DNA of 64,000 nt from Citrus sinensis (lineage: Eukaryota; Streptophyta; Magnoliopsida; Sapindales; Rutaceae): positions 8,538,001-8,602,000 of the forward strand of contig NC_068562.1 of NCBI RefSeq assembly GCF_022201045.2, read 5' to 3'. Positions 43,338-55,365 of the stretch are shown one piece after another. A program made the translations under genes and the position numbers. The notes beneath the pieces are model-generated. The model was not told the origin of the DNA. It saw nothing but the letters and a program-made list of their open reading frames with translations, and did not search any database. The stretch's first letter is position 1. Each line of letters starts with the position of its first letter.

Positions 43338-45866
43338 ATGGCGTATAGAGGGCGTGGACGTGGACGAGGTGGCTATGGAGGCGGCGGTGGCTTTGGCTTC
43401 GCCAAACAAGAACCTTTTGAACTTTTCCCTGTAAGTAATAAATTTTCTTTATTTCTTGTTCCTTTAGCATCCTTAGCTGTTTAGAGTTTTAGACTTTTTA
43501 AATGAGGCCAAAATTTGTTTATTTAGGGAAAAATAATTGAATGCATCAGTTTCTTAGTGTTTAAATGCTAAAGCTAAAACTAGGCTCTTTTACTTTCATT
43601 TGAAAAAAAACTTATCTGAAAGCTTTTATTTTTTTAATGTAGGAGATTGAATTGCCTGACCACAAAAATGTGCCGATTGAAAGGAACTTAATTCTCTGGA
43701 ATTCAAGGTTACTAAATTATTGGAAGTCCTCTCCATACTTTCTCGAAGAGAATGTTGAAAAGAGTGAGCATCAACTGCTTCAACTACTTTAATGTTTTAT
43801 GTATTATGTATTAGGTTGTTAGTGGAAACTAGCAAGAGGCAGAAAGAGAAGGATAGGTGGAAATTCAATATTTAAAGCATGGTTCATGAATTAGGCTCAT
43901 TTTAACTTGCAATGATATTAATATGCCAGAATGTGAATCAGCGGTTGTTTTTAGGATATCTTGTTTGTTGTATTCAATAGTTATTTCAGCTGTGGCAGTT
44001 TTGGCTTCTTCATGAATTTGGTGTCAGATAGCCAAAGCGTGGACATTGAAAGATATTCTGACTGGAATAAGCCGAAAGTTTCATCAAATCGTGGATCTAT
44101 TAATCAATTTCTACAACTCCATTCTAGCAACTTTCCTGCAGAACTGGTTAAAGGTAAACAAACTAGACAACTCATTGAAATTTGGTAGTGGTGTTTATGT
44201 GTTTGTGAGAATACATGTCATAATTAAGGCTTCAGACTCATCTGATGGTGAAATAAACTTTCAGATTCAAGGGAACAGCGAAATCCAAAAAGAGTGCGAT
44301 GGAATGCAGATGCAGGTTTTCTTAAATACAAGCTTTAATCACTTTTCTTTCTCAACTATAGTTGATATCTACAACAGCGGCTGGTTAAAAGCCTTAGCAC
44401 CTCAATCCCAAATATATCCTAAATGAACCTCTGAATTAAAACTATTTATGCTTTGTTTGTTATCAACTCTCTCTTACAATATTTTGCTTTCAAAGGTTCA
44501 GTTAACCAATTCGATTGTTTAAATGATAGGGATGAGGAAGTTGGATCTCTTTGAAAAGCTTGAACAGAAGTTTCAGGTAAATTTATAGCATTGATAACTT
44601 TTCTGCTTGTTTAATGTGGTAACTATTTTGCTGATGTGATGAGGTCTTATGTTTCTGCTGCAACACTTTTCAGAAAAACACCTTCTGGAAAAATTTATAT
44701 TTCCTTGTTTGGTATCCTCAGTTTTTCTGTGATAGGCTATTTGGTCTTTATTCTAACACCATATTGGTGATTCTTTCTTTATCTAAAGGGCCAAGAGGAT
44801 AAAGATGAAAAGGAAAAGAAAGAAGGCGAAGATGAAGATGAAGATGATGGTGAGGCAGCTGGAGAAGCTGAAGAAGAATTTAGTGATGATGGAGATTACA
44901 ATCAGGTTTCACTCAAATGCCATACTGTTATTTATTTATAGGGATTCTCACCTTAGTGTCATTCTATATTGTTACTGCCATAAATGTGTCCAAATACCAC
45001 TATGTTAAATTTGGACGAGAAAGCCACGTGATGGGGGCAAATCAGGTTGTAGACAAGCCTGCTGATTTTCCGGATGCATCTTTCTCCTTTCTCCTTTCTC
45101 CTTTCGTTTCCTTTCCTTCCCTTTCTCTCCTTTATTTAATAGTAACAGCGTGAAGAATGAAGTTTGCATTTGCTGTATTGTTGAGGTGCATTTTTGGCCA
45201 GAAAGGGTCTTAGTGTCTTTGACAAATAATTTTACGTCTTTTTTGCCTTTGAGAAGAATGGTACATTGTTGGATGGTTATTCTATGGAGAGCATCTCACT
45301 TGTTGGTCAAGATATCATGTGCCAGGCATCTGTCCCAACTGGCTCTGGGATTTCTTATCAGAGAGCATAGAATAAATATGTACAAAAACAGATACATTTC
45401 AAGTCTATTGAAGCTTGTTTTGTGATAAAAGCAACTTATTTTCACTCTTCTTGCTTGTTTGTCATTTATTTGATTTTATTTTGATGATAAATCTGCTAAT
45501 GGCTGTCATTTATGGCGGCCAGTATTCCTTTTTTTGAATTATGCTTGAACAAGGTGCTTTCTGTAGGCCCGTGTATCTGCCCTTTGACCATACATGACTT
45601 TCTGAATGCGTGTGTGAAGTTTTTCTTATAAAACAACTATTAAATAAAACAGGAAAAGATTGATATAAAGAAATAGTTACTGATGCTTTATACATTATTG
45701 CAGAACATTGATTTTGATGATGACGAAGACGATTTTAACATGGATGACGGCAATGATGGTATGCACTTTCTTTGCAATGCCATTTTGATGTTGCATTCAT
45801 CTACTTTCTTGCATCCCTGAATAGTAATGAGTTTTCTGGATGTTTGCAGATGAAGCTACATACTAG
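43338..45866 (+). CDS. DNA-directed RNA polymerase III subunit RPC7-like (Rpc31), 208 aa
   Basis: Eight exons fit: 43338-43430, 43643-43763, 44028-44153, 44265-44315, 44530-44576, 44789-44905, 45704-45758 and 45850-45866. All have GT/AG borders and sum to 627 bp in frame. The N-terminus is glycine/arginine-rich (MAYRGRGRGRGGYGG). The conserved core follows with LPDHKNVPIERNL, then a KRVRWNADA segment, then KLDLFEKLEQKF. The C-terminus is strongly acidic and ends ...NDDEATY. This layout (Gly-rich start, conserved middle, acidic tail) is that of Rpc31/RPC7, part of the RPC3-RPC6-RPC7 heterotrimer used for Pol III promoter opening and initiation in the nucleus. Length is normal. The small last exons rest on splice-site logic only. 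Confidence 0.87.
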
Positions 45867-46597
45867 TTGCGGCAAACAGTTACACTATGTCTTGCTCTTG
45901 TTGCTTGGAACAAGTTCTACTTCTGCAGATTGAAATATTCTCTCGTTTTCCAATTTGGAGTAACGAGTTGATTTGGCTAACGGCTGCTTTGTAAATTTTA
46001 ACCACAAGCAATGTTTGTCAAAATTTTATGCTTCGACTAAAAAGATCATGTACCAGTCATTCTATAATAGTTACCATCAAGCAAATTGTAATGTTGGCAA
46101 TTTGGCTTTACATGTTAACAGTTTGTGTCTTCTCTGGCTGTGGAAGTTAATCAGTTTGTATTTCGTCTTTGTTAATGCATTTGATATTTGCTTAGGCGAT
46201 TTTTTTTTTTTTTCTCTTTCATTTGTTAATGTCAAAGAACATAATATTATTGTTACCCGTCGAGCTTGTTGGTAATATGGGCTCAGCCCAAATTATCAAC
46301 TCTTGAGTTGGGCGGGCTTGAATGAAAATCTGATCAAGTCAATTACTGCCTGGGGTGACCCGATTCATTTGGCATGTTAGGATCAAAGTGGGGAATAATT
46401 TCTCAATATGACTAAATTGAAGCAAAATTCCCACACCACGTGTTCTGTTTCCTTTCCCTTAAACGAAGGCCGAACGTGAACGTCACTTATTCAATCATGT
46501 TACAACGTACGGCTGAGATTAACATCACACATCCACGCCTCCATCATCACTAATAATCTTCACCGGGCCCCGCAGAACAAGCCGTGATCGAAATTTC
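45867..46597 (+). other. 3' region of the Pol III subunit gene and promoter region of profilin
   Basis: About 730 bp. The first part is presumed 3' untranslated sequence. Near 46420-46560 the DNA is more mixed in composition and includes CACGTG-like and GGGCCC-type motifs before the profilin TATA box. No gene is seen. Confidence 0.45.
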
Positions 46598-46605
46598 TAT
46601 ATATA
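46598..46605 (+). promoter_or_regulatory. TATA box of the profilin gene
   Basis: TATATATA, 117 bp upstream of the profilin start codon. It is followed by a purine-rich leader. Confidence 0.6.
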
Positions 46606-46714
46606 GCACTCTTCTTCAAACCAACGTCGAGCAAACAACGATAACGAGAGGAAGGAATTAACATAGGAATTAAACAAACAATTGAATTTGCCGTGAGAAT
46701 TTAGATTGTTGAAA

Positions 46715-48835
46715 ATGTCGTGGCAAACGTACGTTGATGATCACCTGATGTGCGATATCGACGGCCATCATCTCACCTCAGCTGCGATCGTCGGTCACGA
46801 CGGCAGCGTTTGGGCCCAGAGCTCCAATTTCCCTCAGGTTATACCAAATCTCTCTTGTTTATCTCTTCGATTTTATTTACCGATCTGCTGTTAATTTATT
46901 GTTACGTTCCATTTTCTAATTGCACGGATCTGATTGTTCCAATTTTTTTTTTTGGCTTAATTGATAATTATTAGCATTCAGATTAGTTTGTTGCCATGAT
47001 TTGAATCAAAAGTAAAAATGAAATGTTAGATTTACGTTTTTAGATTGTAAAAATTAAGAATTTTACTGAAAACCAGAATAAATTATGAAACTGTAAGTAT
47101 AAAAATCAAAACTTGTATATGATGATATAGGTTGTATTTGCTTGTGGCTTTACAATGACCATTTCGTAATTCACTATTAATCTTGAGAAAATTATAGAAT
47201 TTTCAAATAAAAAATAGATAAAAAAAAATGTGTTGCTAATGTTAAGACTGTCAAGGGCATGTTTGTTAATGTTGAGTTTCTGATTAATTTTGCAAACACA
47301 ACAGCTAAAGTGTTTATGAGCACTCAGTCTCTAATGATTCCAATTCCACCACAGCTGTGGCTTAAAAGCCATATCTCCTCAATTCCAAAGATAAAATAAA
47401 TGATTTTGGAGATTTTTTATTTTTGTGTTTTCTATATGCAATTTTATTGTTTTTGTTCTCAGAAAATTTTTGTTGGAAAAATGCTATCCAGGGAACTTTC
47501 TCAAATCATCAAAATACAAATTTTTAATTTCTTATTTGCATTTACGCAATGGATGTTTAAAACAGTTTTGAAAAATGATACTGAATGGACCCTAATTTTC
47601 TTTGCTGGACTTCACCTTTGGTTTAAGATATAATTTTTCATTCCTTTCTGTTGCTGTAGATTAGGTGGTGAGATTTTGTGTTTATTTTTAAATGTTTGTT
47701 ATTTGCTTTTACTGCAGTTCAAGCCTGAAGAGATTGCTGCAATCATGAAAGATTTTGAAGAGCCCGGTTCTCTTGCCCCAACTGGTTTGCACCTTGGAGG
47801 CACCAAGTACATGGTAATCCAGGGTGAGCCTGGAGCTGTGATTCGTGGAAAAAAGGTGATTTATTTCTCTCATAATATTACTTTTTGCATTGATTCTATT
47901 ACATTATGCGATAGCAGTTAAAATTTGCAAGTTCTTTTCATGCTTATGATAAGACTTTCCTAATGAGGTTTGGTGTGAGCATCATTATCATGATCAATGT
48001 CCCCCAAAGTTGTTTGAACTTTTGAATGTAAAGTTGTTATCCAAGGAATCTCTATCTTTCGTGCTGTCAAGGACTTCAACTGCTCATCTGTAAGACTGTA
48101 TATTTATGGATACAGACTTTTGAATGAGGCATCTTCTCAAAAGAAGAATAATACAGCTTCATGGGTCTGATTGATGGGTCCACCTCAAGGACTGCTTAAT
48201 TGAGTTAGGTCTGATTTTGCACATTCTTTATTGGTGATAGTTACTTATCGCTGTGGAACACAAGCAAATGGATGCCAGATTGCTTCTCCTTTTACCTTTT
48301 ATAATCTTTTTTGTAATATGAAAAATCATATCTGTTGGTGGGTACACTTAGACACGGCACCTAATAGTGCTCTAATTTCCTTTTCTTTTGCCTTTGGATG
48401 ATGAAATATGGACTCCCATTCTGTGTCGGTCAGCTGCTTTATGTGGTATGGCCCATCTGTTGGTGAAAATTGAATCCTAAGACTCATTCAAACTGGACTT
48501 CTCGTGAAGGAAGTTCTGTCAATCAATATGGAAAAAGTTGCAATGTTATCTTCTGGAAGCTCAATTATCAATTAGAATGCTCCTTGCAGTCGGGGTTATT
48601 CATTTTAAAAAATAAAAATAAAGATGTGTGTCCATTGAGCTTTAGAAAAATGAAGATTGTATTGATTTTATTCATCAATAGTCTGTCATTTATTTTACAG
48701 GGTTCTGGTGGTGTCACCGTCAAGAAAACGGGCCAAGCCCTGATTTTTGGTATATACGATGAACCATTGACTCCAGGACAGTGCAACATGATCGTTGAGA
48801 GGTTGGGGGATTATCTCATTGATCAGGGCCTGTAG
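46715..48835 (+). CDS. Profilin, 131 aa
   Basis: Three exons: 46715-46837, 47718-47855 and 48701-48835, all phase 0. Profilin binds monomeric actin, poly-proline proteins and phosphoinositides, and controls actin filament assembly in the cytosol. The N-terminus [15 protein letters not shown] is the classic plant profilin signature. [24 protein letters not shown] holds the conserved actin/PIP2 face (key stretch [12 protein letters not shown]), and the end is [11 protein letters not shown]. The length of 131 is standard, and the intron positions (after FPQ and after RGKK) match plant profilins. The ATG at 46715 was chosen because upstream in-frame codons are not ATG and the product starts with the conserved MSWQ. 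Intact. Confidence 0.97.
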
Positions 48836-49221
48836 ATTCCATGTCAACTTCAAATGGTTTCGATATATTGCTTTCTGGTTTTCGGGCTTTGCCTCTTCTT
48901 CCATATTTGGTCTTGAACTGGCAGTATAAATTTGTTTGCTGCAAAAATAACTGTGTGAGGACAAGAGTGATTTTTTTTTTCCCGCCTCTTTTGGTTCTTT
49001 AGGGTTCCTTTTTTATCTTTTTTTTTCATCCCCAATTCCTTCATGTTTCCTTAATTTATGTGTATTGCAGTTTTGAAGAATTTGAATCTTTGGATACTGT
49101 TGATACTCTGATAATATGATATGGTGACAATTATTTTTTGAGTGACTACGAGCAAGATTTCATCTCTTAATTAGTTAATTCATTCAAAAGGACAAATAAA
49201 ATACGCAAAAGGCCTTTTAAG
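48836..49221 (+). other. Downstream region of profilin, no gene
   Basis: Presumed profilin 3' untranslated sequence followed by AT-rich DNA up to the SINE target site. Confidence 0.5.
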
Positions 49222-49235
49222 ATTATGACCATTCT

Positions 49236-49541
49236 AACCACTTGGGCTTAGCCCAAGTGGCTAGAGCCACTCCCTCACAAATGTGAGGGAAGCAGTTCAA
49301 GTCTCTGTAGACGTATTGCAGGGGTTTAATTTAAATTCCTTTACTCAGAGCTTGAGTGAAAGTAATTTTTCTCTTATGATGAAAGTTGACGTCCTCAAAT
49401 ATTTGAGAGGGTTAAAAATCTGAGCGGTGCTATATTAAAATTATTCGAGGTTAAAAATCTGAGCGGTGTTATATCAGAATTGATATAAACGGGTCTCAAT
49501 ATTTATAAATATCATGAACAATAATTCTCATTAAAAAAAAA
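49236..49541 (+). mobile_element. tRNA-derived SINE with 14-bp target duplication
   Basis: The Pol III box A (TAGCCCAAGTGG near 49251) and box B (GTTCAAGTC near 49296) fit the tRNA promoter consensus and spacing. The element ends in an A-rich tail (ATTAAAAAAAAAA). The flanking duplications ATTATGACCATTCT (49222-49235) and ATTATTACCATTCT (49542-49555) match at 13 of 14 bases. The body contains a tandem duplication of about 38 bp with AAAAATCTGAGCGGTG at 49412 and again near 49451. It should be mobilised in trans by LINE machinery. Confidence 0.85.
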
Positions 49542-49555
49542 ATTATTACCATTCT

Positions 49556-50337
49556 TAGAAAATCATTAATAAAAAGAAAAAAGCAAACACAATAATTATT
49601 CGTACAGACAGCGCGTATGGGGAAGTTTATCACCGACTCAGAACGTAAAATTAAAGTCACCGAACGCAAACAAATGGTTTAGCCATTAAAAGGCCGGGTC
49701 AATCCATACCGGAGCCCAATTTTGTTAAGGGCGTTTACGTAATTTTGGGAAAAAGAAACCCTAAATCTTCCCCCATTCTCCTATAAATAGAGAGGTCTTG
49801 TACGTAAGTCAGCAGCCGTGAATTCTGTAGTTGTAGCCCTCTCTAATATATAAATCACTTTCAGTGTCTGTAATTTCTGGGCATTATTTAGTTTAAAGGC
49901 AAAGCAGGGATTTGTGTGTATCGGCGTTGCGCGATAAATGCGCATTGGATCCGAAAGAGTTCCCTGCTATATCATATTTTGGGCGGATGGGCAGTTGTGC
50001 TTCAATCTCTACCGTTGATTTTCTCAACAATCATCCTCCCCACACCTCATTTTACGAAATCTAATTGTTGATTTTTTTTTTGACCCATATCGGTCTGGAA
50101 ATTGACTGTATTTTTTAATACTAGCATTCGTGTCCGTAATTTTTGGCAAATTCACATAATTTGTAAATTACTTTTACTCAGACCCTTGCGGGTATGGTTT
50201 GGCTGGTGTTCTTGAAATTAAGGGGTAAAATAGAAATTCTGTGCCTGGTGTGATGGACGAACAAACAAACACCTATTAGTAGAACAAAATGGCACGAACT
50301 GTACTTTTTTTTTTAATTTTTAACTTGTGATTAGGTT
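49556..50337 (+). promoter_or_regulatory. Promoter-like region with telo-box and TATA but no recognised gene
   Basis: AAACCCTAA (telo-box, 49756-49764) lies 18 bp upstream of TATAAATA (49782-49789). In plants this pairing is common in promoters of ribosomal-protein, translation-factor and snoRNA genes. Downstream, about 49815-50100 has a less AT-rich composition than the surroundings, but no long frame. A 26-codon ORF starts at 49938 and ends at 50018. I do not recognise the transcript. It may be a non-coding RNA or a severed promoter. Confidence 0.4.
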
Positions 50338-51325
50338 AAGGCTAGTGCTATTTGAACCCACTAATTTATTTAATAAATTTATTTTTAAAAATAATTTTTT
50401 ATCATTAAAATATTCTTAAATTAAATTATAGTTATGGACATTATAATATAATTTTAAAAAAATTAAATTTTTACTCTTTAAATTCATATTTATATTCAAT
50501 GTAGTTTTATAGAACTCTAATTAAATTTTTATTAATCTCTAATTAATTAAGAGGTGTGATTCTTCTCTCAAATTATATATTTTGTTAAATAGGCACATGT
50601 GATTTAATTTAGAGTAACAAAATTAGTTGTTATTGATTTAATGGATATTGATTTTACGAATGAACAAAATAATATTGACAATCATGAATATGTATGAATT
50701 TTTTTTTTATATTTGATTTTTGTTTTTTCCCCTTTTTCATTTGAAATTGATAGACAATGTTGACAAATTTTTCGTTTGTTTGAATCATGAACAAAATTGG
50801 TTGTTCTTTGTCTTTTCATCTCATTGCATAAATTTTTTTTGTGCACTTAAATGCTTGCATTTTAAGAGAGGGATTGGCTATAATTTTTAAACTAAATAAT
50901 TTCATAGTATTTGTTAGAAATATATATAATATTCTTCATATTATCTAGGCGGGTCACCATGTTATTTCATCATATAAGATTTTTCTCACCAATAAAATAT
51001 AATTCAAAAAAATAATCTCATGATGACAACTATTTTCTCCATTTAAAATGTTTTGATTCATTTGTCCTTGAACGAGGGTCATTCACTCAAAATTGATTAT
51101 TAAATTTCTAATTAATATTCAATTTCCTATCTAATGGGTTTATAAATGAATATTATGGGTTTAATGAGTAAATCACTATTATTATAAAAACTGTGTTTAG
51201 AAAGGATATATTAGGTATTTTGGTGGGTTTACTGAGTAAAATTTAAAATTTAAAAATTTAAAAATAAATTTATTTAGTAAATAAGTTTATTAAGTAAATT
51301 GGTGGGTTTAAATAGCCCTACCCTT
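50338..51325. mobile_element. Inverted-repeat (MITE/foldback-like) element, about 990 bp
   Basis: The left end (AAGGCTAGTGCTATTTGAAC) and the complement of the right end (AAGGGTAGGGCTATTTAAAC) are similar. The similarity continues inward for some 60 bp through ACCCACYAATTTAYTTAATAAA and A/T-rich sequence. No coding capacity is visible. Target duplications are not clear, so superfamily is unassigned. A partial relative may lie near 13070-13220. Confidence 0.55.
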
Positions 51326-53246
51326 CGACTGATAACATAAATGCTTTAATTATCCATTTTGGGCTAAGTTGGGTTTGGTCTTGGGCTCTTGGGCCTGTAA
51401 CCATGCCGATAATTGGCCCAGTTTGGGCTAGCCTAAAACTGAGATCATTAGATGACTGAGGGGCCCATCAATCAGAGATGGGGATTCTATTTCTCAGACA
51501 CTTGATGAACTATTGGACTATTTATAACTTCTTTATTTAACTACCAGTTCACATAAAACAATTTTATTTGGTAAACCTTTTGAAAGTCTGTTCATGAAAA
51601 ATCGACCTTAAAATAATAATATTCTCTTGAGTTATCTTAGACCCTGCTCTTTTAAAGCGACCCAGAAAAAAAAAATTTTTTCTTTTCCTTAAATTTTTTA
51701 ATGCTGTTACATAATACCTTGGCTATCATCAATATACCCCATTTACATGTTGTGGCAAACCGTGACACATTCCATGAGACATACAATTGACCTGACCTAA
51801 TCTTACATTCAACATTGTACCAAGTCTTTTATTTTTCATTGAATATTATAATTATATATTGCATTTATGATTGTTGGAATTAAAAGGTTTTAATATGTGG
51901 GTATGGATAAGAAGAGTAGATGGGTGAGTAAGCTCTATCTTAACTTGTGTGGTGGAGGACATTGTGTCAATCAAATTCCATATTTTCTTGGCTTGTACCA
52001 AACCATTTTTTTTTTTTTTTGTTTTTGTTTTTTGGGCATAGGTTATCTGAATCCAAGTCAACTTCTTCTCTCTTATCCTTCTGTTCTGTGTACAATAATG
52101 AAACATTGGATTCAATTTCTTTCATATTTATAAAGAAAGATAGGGATTTAGTTGGTGTTTAGGTGGATGGTTGGTTTTAGGCCTGATGAAGGGGTCTTGA
52201 CCATTGTGTTCCCTAACAGGAAACTTGATAATGGAGAAAAAAATTCACTGAGTTTGACGTGTATTGATTTTGTTTTTTTTTTTTTTTCTTTAAAATTTTC
52301 TTCATCGCAATGTTGATTTTATTTCACACACAACCAAACCTTTCCCTACTTTTTCTGACATAGATAATTTGAGATCTTCTAGTCCTTTCAATTTTATCTC
52401 AACAATTCATGATTGATGTTAAATAATTGGAGAGATATACGACGTTAATAATAATAATAATAAACAAGAGTAATTATATTTTGAAATTTTGCATGTAATC
52501 CAAAGATTGATAGAAAATTTAAATTTATCACTCGAATTAAGAATGATTAAGATTAGGGTGATGTTATTTTCACTCTAAAGAACACTTTTTTCCTCTACTC
52601 ATTCGTTCAATAATTTAAAAAAATAATTTTTATGTTGTTAGCTCATCTCAGAATAATCCTTTATTGTAACTATTCCATTAAATTTATATTTTCTTTATAC
52701 ACCCATAAAAATATTCATCATCCTCGAATTAAAAAACCTTCGATTGATATGCTCCATAGTTTCTCGATAATTATAGTAATAGTATTAATAATAGTTTGAT
52801 TGTTCTAAGTCGGTGGCGAATGATAAATATGTTTTGGAATTTTAAGCATAATTAGAAGGAAAATAATGAATCCGAATATACCCTAAATTGTGCTAAATCT
52901 AGAATAACTCATTTGACAAAAGGAACCTTGAGAACTTGGCGTTGGTAATAATAGATGGCGACAATATGGATGGCTGCGGGGAAAAATTAAAATAAAATAA
53001 AAAGCTTATCTCTTCGTATTACCAAAGGAAGAAAAAGCAGTGTCAAGGAACTCAACCCCCACAAGGGAGATAATATCGAATCTAAGGATAAGGCCATGAT
53101 TGAAAAATGGAAAAGATGAGTCACGATAAACATGTTTAAGACAACCTAGAAATGCATGAACTTTGTGTACAACCCAAGCCTAGATTCACACGTTTTGCAC
53201 AAATAAAAAATTAGGATAAGTATGAACGTGTTTTTTACGACGAGTG
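51326..53246. other. AT-rich intergenic DNA, no supported gene
   Basis: About 1.9 kb of AT-rich DNA with poly-T tracts (52008-52021, 52267-52290) and an (ATA)n run near 52446-52462. The part 52570-52720 resembles 34622-34800. Short frames have no recognisable product. Confidence 0.5.
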
Positions 53247-53423
53247 ATGATACAGTCATAAATTTTTATATAAATTAATATGGTATTAATTTATTAGTTG
53301 AATGAAAATATAAAATAATATAAATAAATCATGTGAGTCAAGAAATAATTAATTTAACTAATTTTATCATGTCACATTAATTTATACAAAATAAATTTAT
53401 ATAAAAATTTATGACTATATCAT
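53247..53423. mobile_element. Small MITE, about 177 bp
   Basis: The two ends are inverted copies over about 32 bp, sharing ATGATAYAGTC followed by ATAAATTTTTATATAA. The interior is AT-rich and non-coding. No certain target duplication was found, so class is open. Confidence 0.6.
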
Positions 53424-54076
53424 TATTCTTTTATGAAAGCTGTATCAATTAGTAAACGTATTTTATTTATTCTAAAACACTTACGGGAGAAAAAGAAAGG
53501 AAAAAATTCTTCATTGCAAGAAATCAGAATGCTCATCAAATGCTTCAACTCTCATTAAATACTTTTTTTTAATCTATTTTACCCAAATATTAAAAAGAAC
53601 ATTTTAATTATTTAAAATTGTCGTTAGCATCGTTATGTGTTGTATTCTCTTTTAAACTACGATCTTGTTTTTTAAAAACTAAGAAGTTGTTTTTTTTTTA
53701 AATTCCGTACCATATGTAAATTACCACTCATACATAATTAAAATTTATTTTTCATTGTTTTTCTTTTCTCAATTAACTGCCAATTACGTTTATATATTTG
53801 TCAACGTCAAAGTTTGAAAAAAAAGAAAAAAGGATCTTAGTTGGTTAAGATATATCTACCCATTATTAATTTTTTTTCATTATTTAATGTGATTATACTG
53901 TTGCCTTGCATCATGGACATTCCATGTGACTTGCTGTTTGCCATCACTTTGCCTTTAAATCAAGGAAATTTCATGTGTGTCAAGGTGTCAAGCAACCATT
54001 TATCACTTATTTGAAGCCGACCAACCTAATCCTTGTAGCTGGTCTTTATACATATCCTATTCTGTATATATAAAAT
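53424..54076. other. AT-rich upstream region of the OXS3-like gene
   Basis: No gene seen. AT-rich DNA that includes the presumed promoter of the downstream gene. Confidence 0.45.
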
Positions 54077-54084
54077 TATAAATA
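54077..54084 (+). promoter_or_regulatory. TATA box of the OXS3-like gene
   Basis: TATAAATA, 86 bp before the first ATG at 54170. Confidence 0.65.
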
Positions 54085-54169
54085 GGCAGCCCCAGCATCA
54101 AAAGTCCTTAATATTGCCTGATACCGTACGTGTTGATAAGCTGCAGCAGATTCTTTAATTTTCTTCCTT

Positions 54170-54884
54170 ATGCTTTTAATGGAAACTCAAGCTGGTCATC
54201 AGAAACAACTGTTGATGGGGCAACATGGTAGATATAAGCATGCAAAACAGCTTGAAAAACACAGCAGTTGGACGATAATGGAAGGTCATGATCAAGCTAC
54301 CTCATCGTCATCATCTCTTGAAGATTCAAGTGCTACCAATGGTTCATCTACATCTTCATCAGACTTGGTTGATGATGCATCTTCAACAAATTCTTCTTCT
54401 GCTTCTTCAAATTCTAATAATGGACCCTTGTTTGAATTATCTGAGCTCATGGCACAACTACCCATCAAGTAAGTAACTAATCTAAAACAATCAGCTCTTT
54501 CAAGAAATGCTCTCTTGTCTAATACTGAGTATAAGTATTAATGCTTTCTTGATTCCTTCTTGCTAAGAAGTGCTTTCCGTATGTATATGCAGGAGGGGAC
54601 TTTCTAAATATTATCAAGGCAAGTCTCAGTCGTTTACATCTTTGTCAAGGGCAATGAGCATAGAAGACTTGGCCAAGAAGGAAACTCCATACAGAAAGAA
54701 AATGAAGTCATGTAGAAGTTATGGGGGTGGCTTGGATATCAAAGCCACCATTTCAAAGAAAAACTCATCTTCAAGAGGTTCCTTTTCTTCTTTGTCTTGT
54801 TCATCAGCAGGCAAAAGAGGAAGTTTTGTAGGTAGTAATCATAATAGTAGGCTTCCTCCAATTCCTGCGCAAAAGCACTTTTGA
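54170..54884 (+). CDS. Protein OXIDATIVE STRESS 3-like, 196 aa
   Basis: Two exons, 54170-54468 and 54593-54884, GT/AG, phase 2. The first exon is dominated by a serine/asparagine-rich low-complexity region (about residues 45-85), then ELSELMAQLPIK. The second exon begins RGLSKYYQGKSQSFTSLS and contains EDLAKKETPYRKKMK. These two blocks are the conserved signature of the plant OXS3/O3L family, nuclear proteins linked to tolerance of heavy metals and oxidative stress. The mechanism is poorly defined; a chromatin or transcription role has been proposed. The second in-frame ATG at 54179 is an alternative start. The tail is Ser-rich and basic. Intact and of normal length. Confidence 0.85.
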
Positions 54885-55018
54885 TCTGTAAAAACTTGTA
54901 CATTGAGAACAATATTTGATGTGGTTATGATGAGTGAGAAATTTTATTAACAAGTTGGTGAGACATACAGAGCTTATACTAGCTATAAATCCCATTATGC
55001 AAGTGGAAGGTGAGAGGA

Positions 55019-55365
55019 TAAACTACTTTTAATGGAGTTAAAATCTTGAACATATCCCAGCAATCTAAAAGCTGGAATATTGATTGTTATCATTTATCCA
55101 CTCTTTTGACTTCCAATTAAAAGGAAAAGAAAATAAACAACTTTTAATGGAGTTAAAATCTTGAACATATCCTAGCAATCTAAAAGCTGGAATATTGATT
55201 GTTATCATTTATCCACTCTTTTGACTTCCAATTAAAAGGAAAAGAAAATAAACTACTTTTAATGGAATTAAAATCTTGAACATATCCCAGCAATCTAAAA
55301 GCTGGAATATTGATTGTTATCATTTATCCACTCTTTTGATTTCCAATTAAAAGGAAAAGAAAATA
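55019..55365. repeat. Tandem repeat, 3 copies of a 115-bp unit
   Basis: Three copies begin near 55019, 55134 and 55249, with the phrase AATGGARTTAAAATCTTG at 55031, 55146 and 55261, exactly 115 bp apart. Copies differ at only a few bases. They lie about 130 bp downstream of the OXS3-like stop codon, so they may be in or near its 3' end. Confidence 0.9.
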
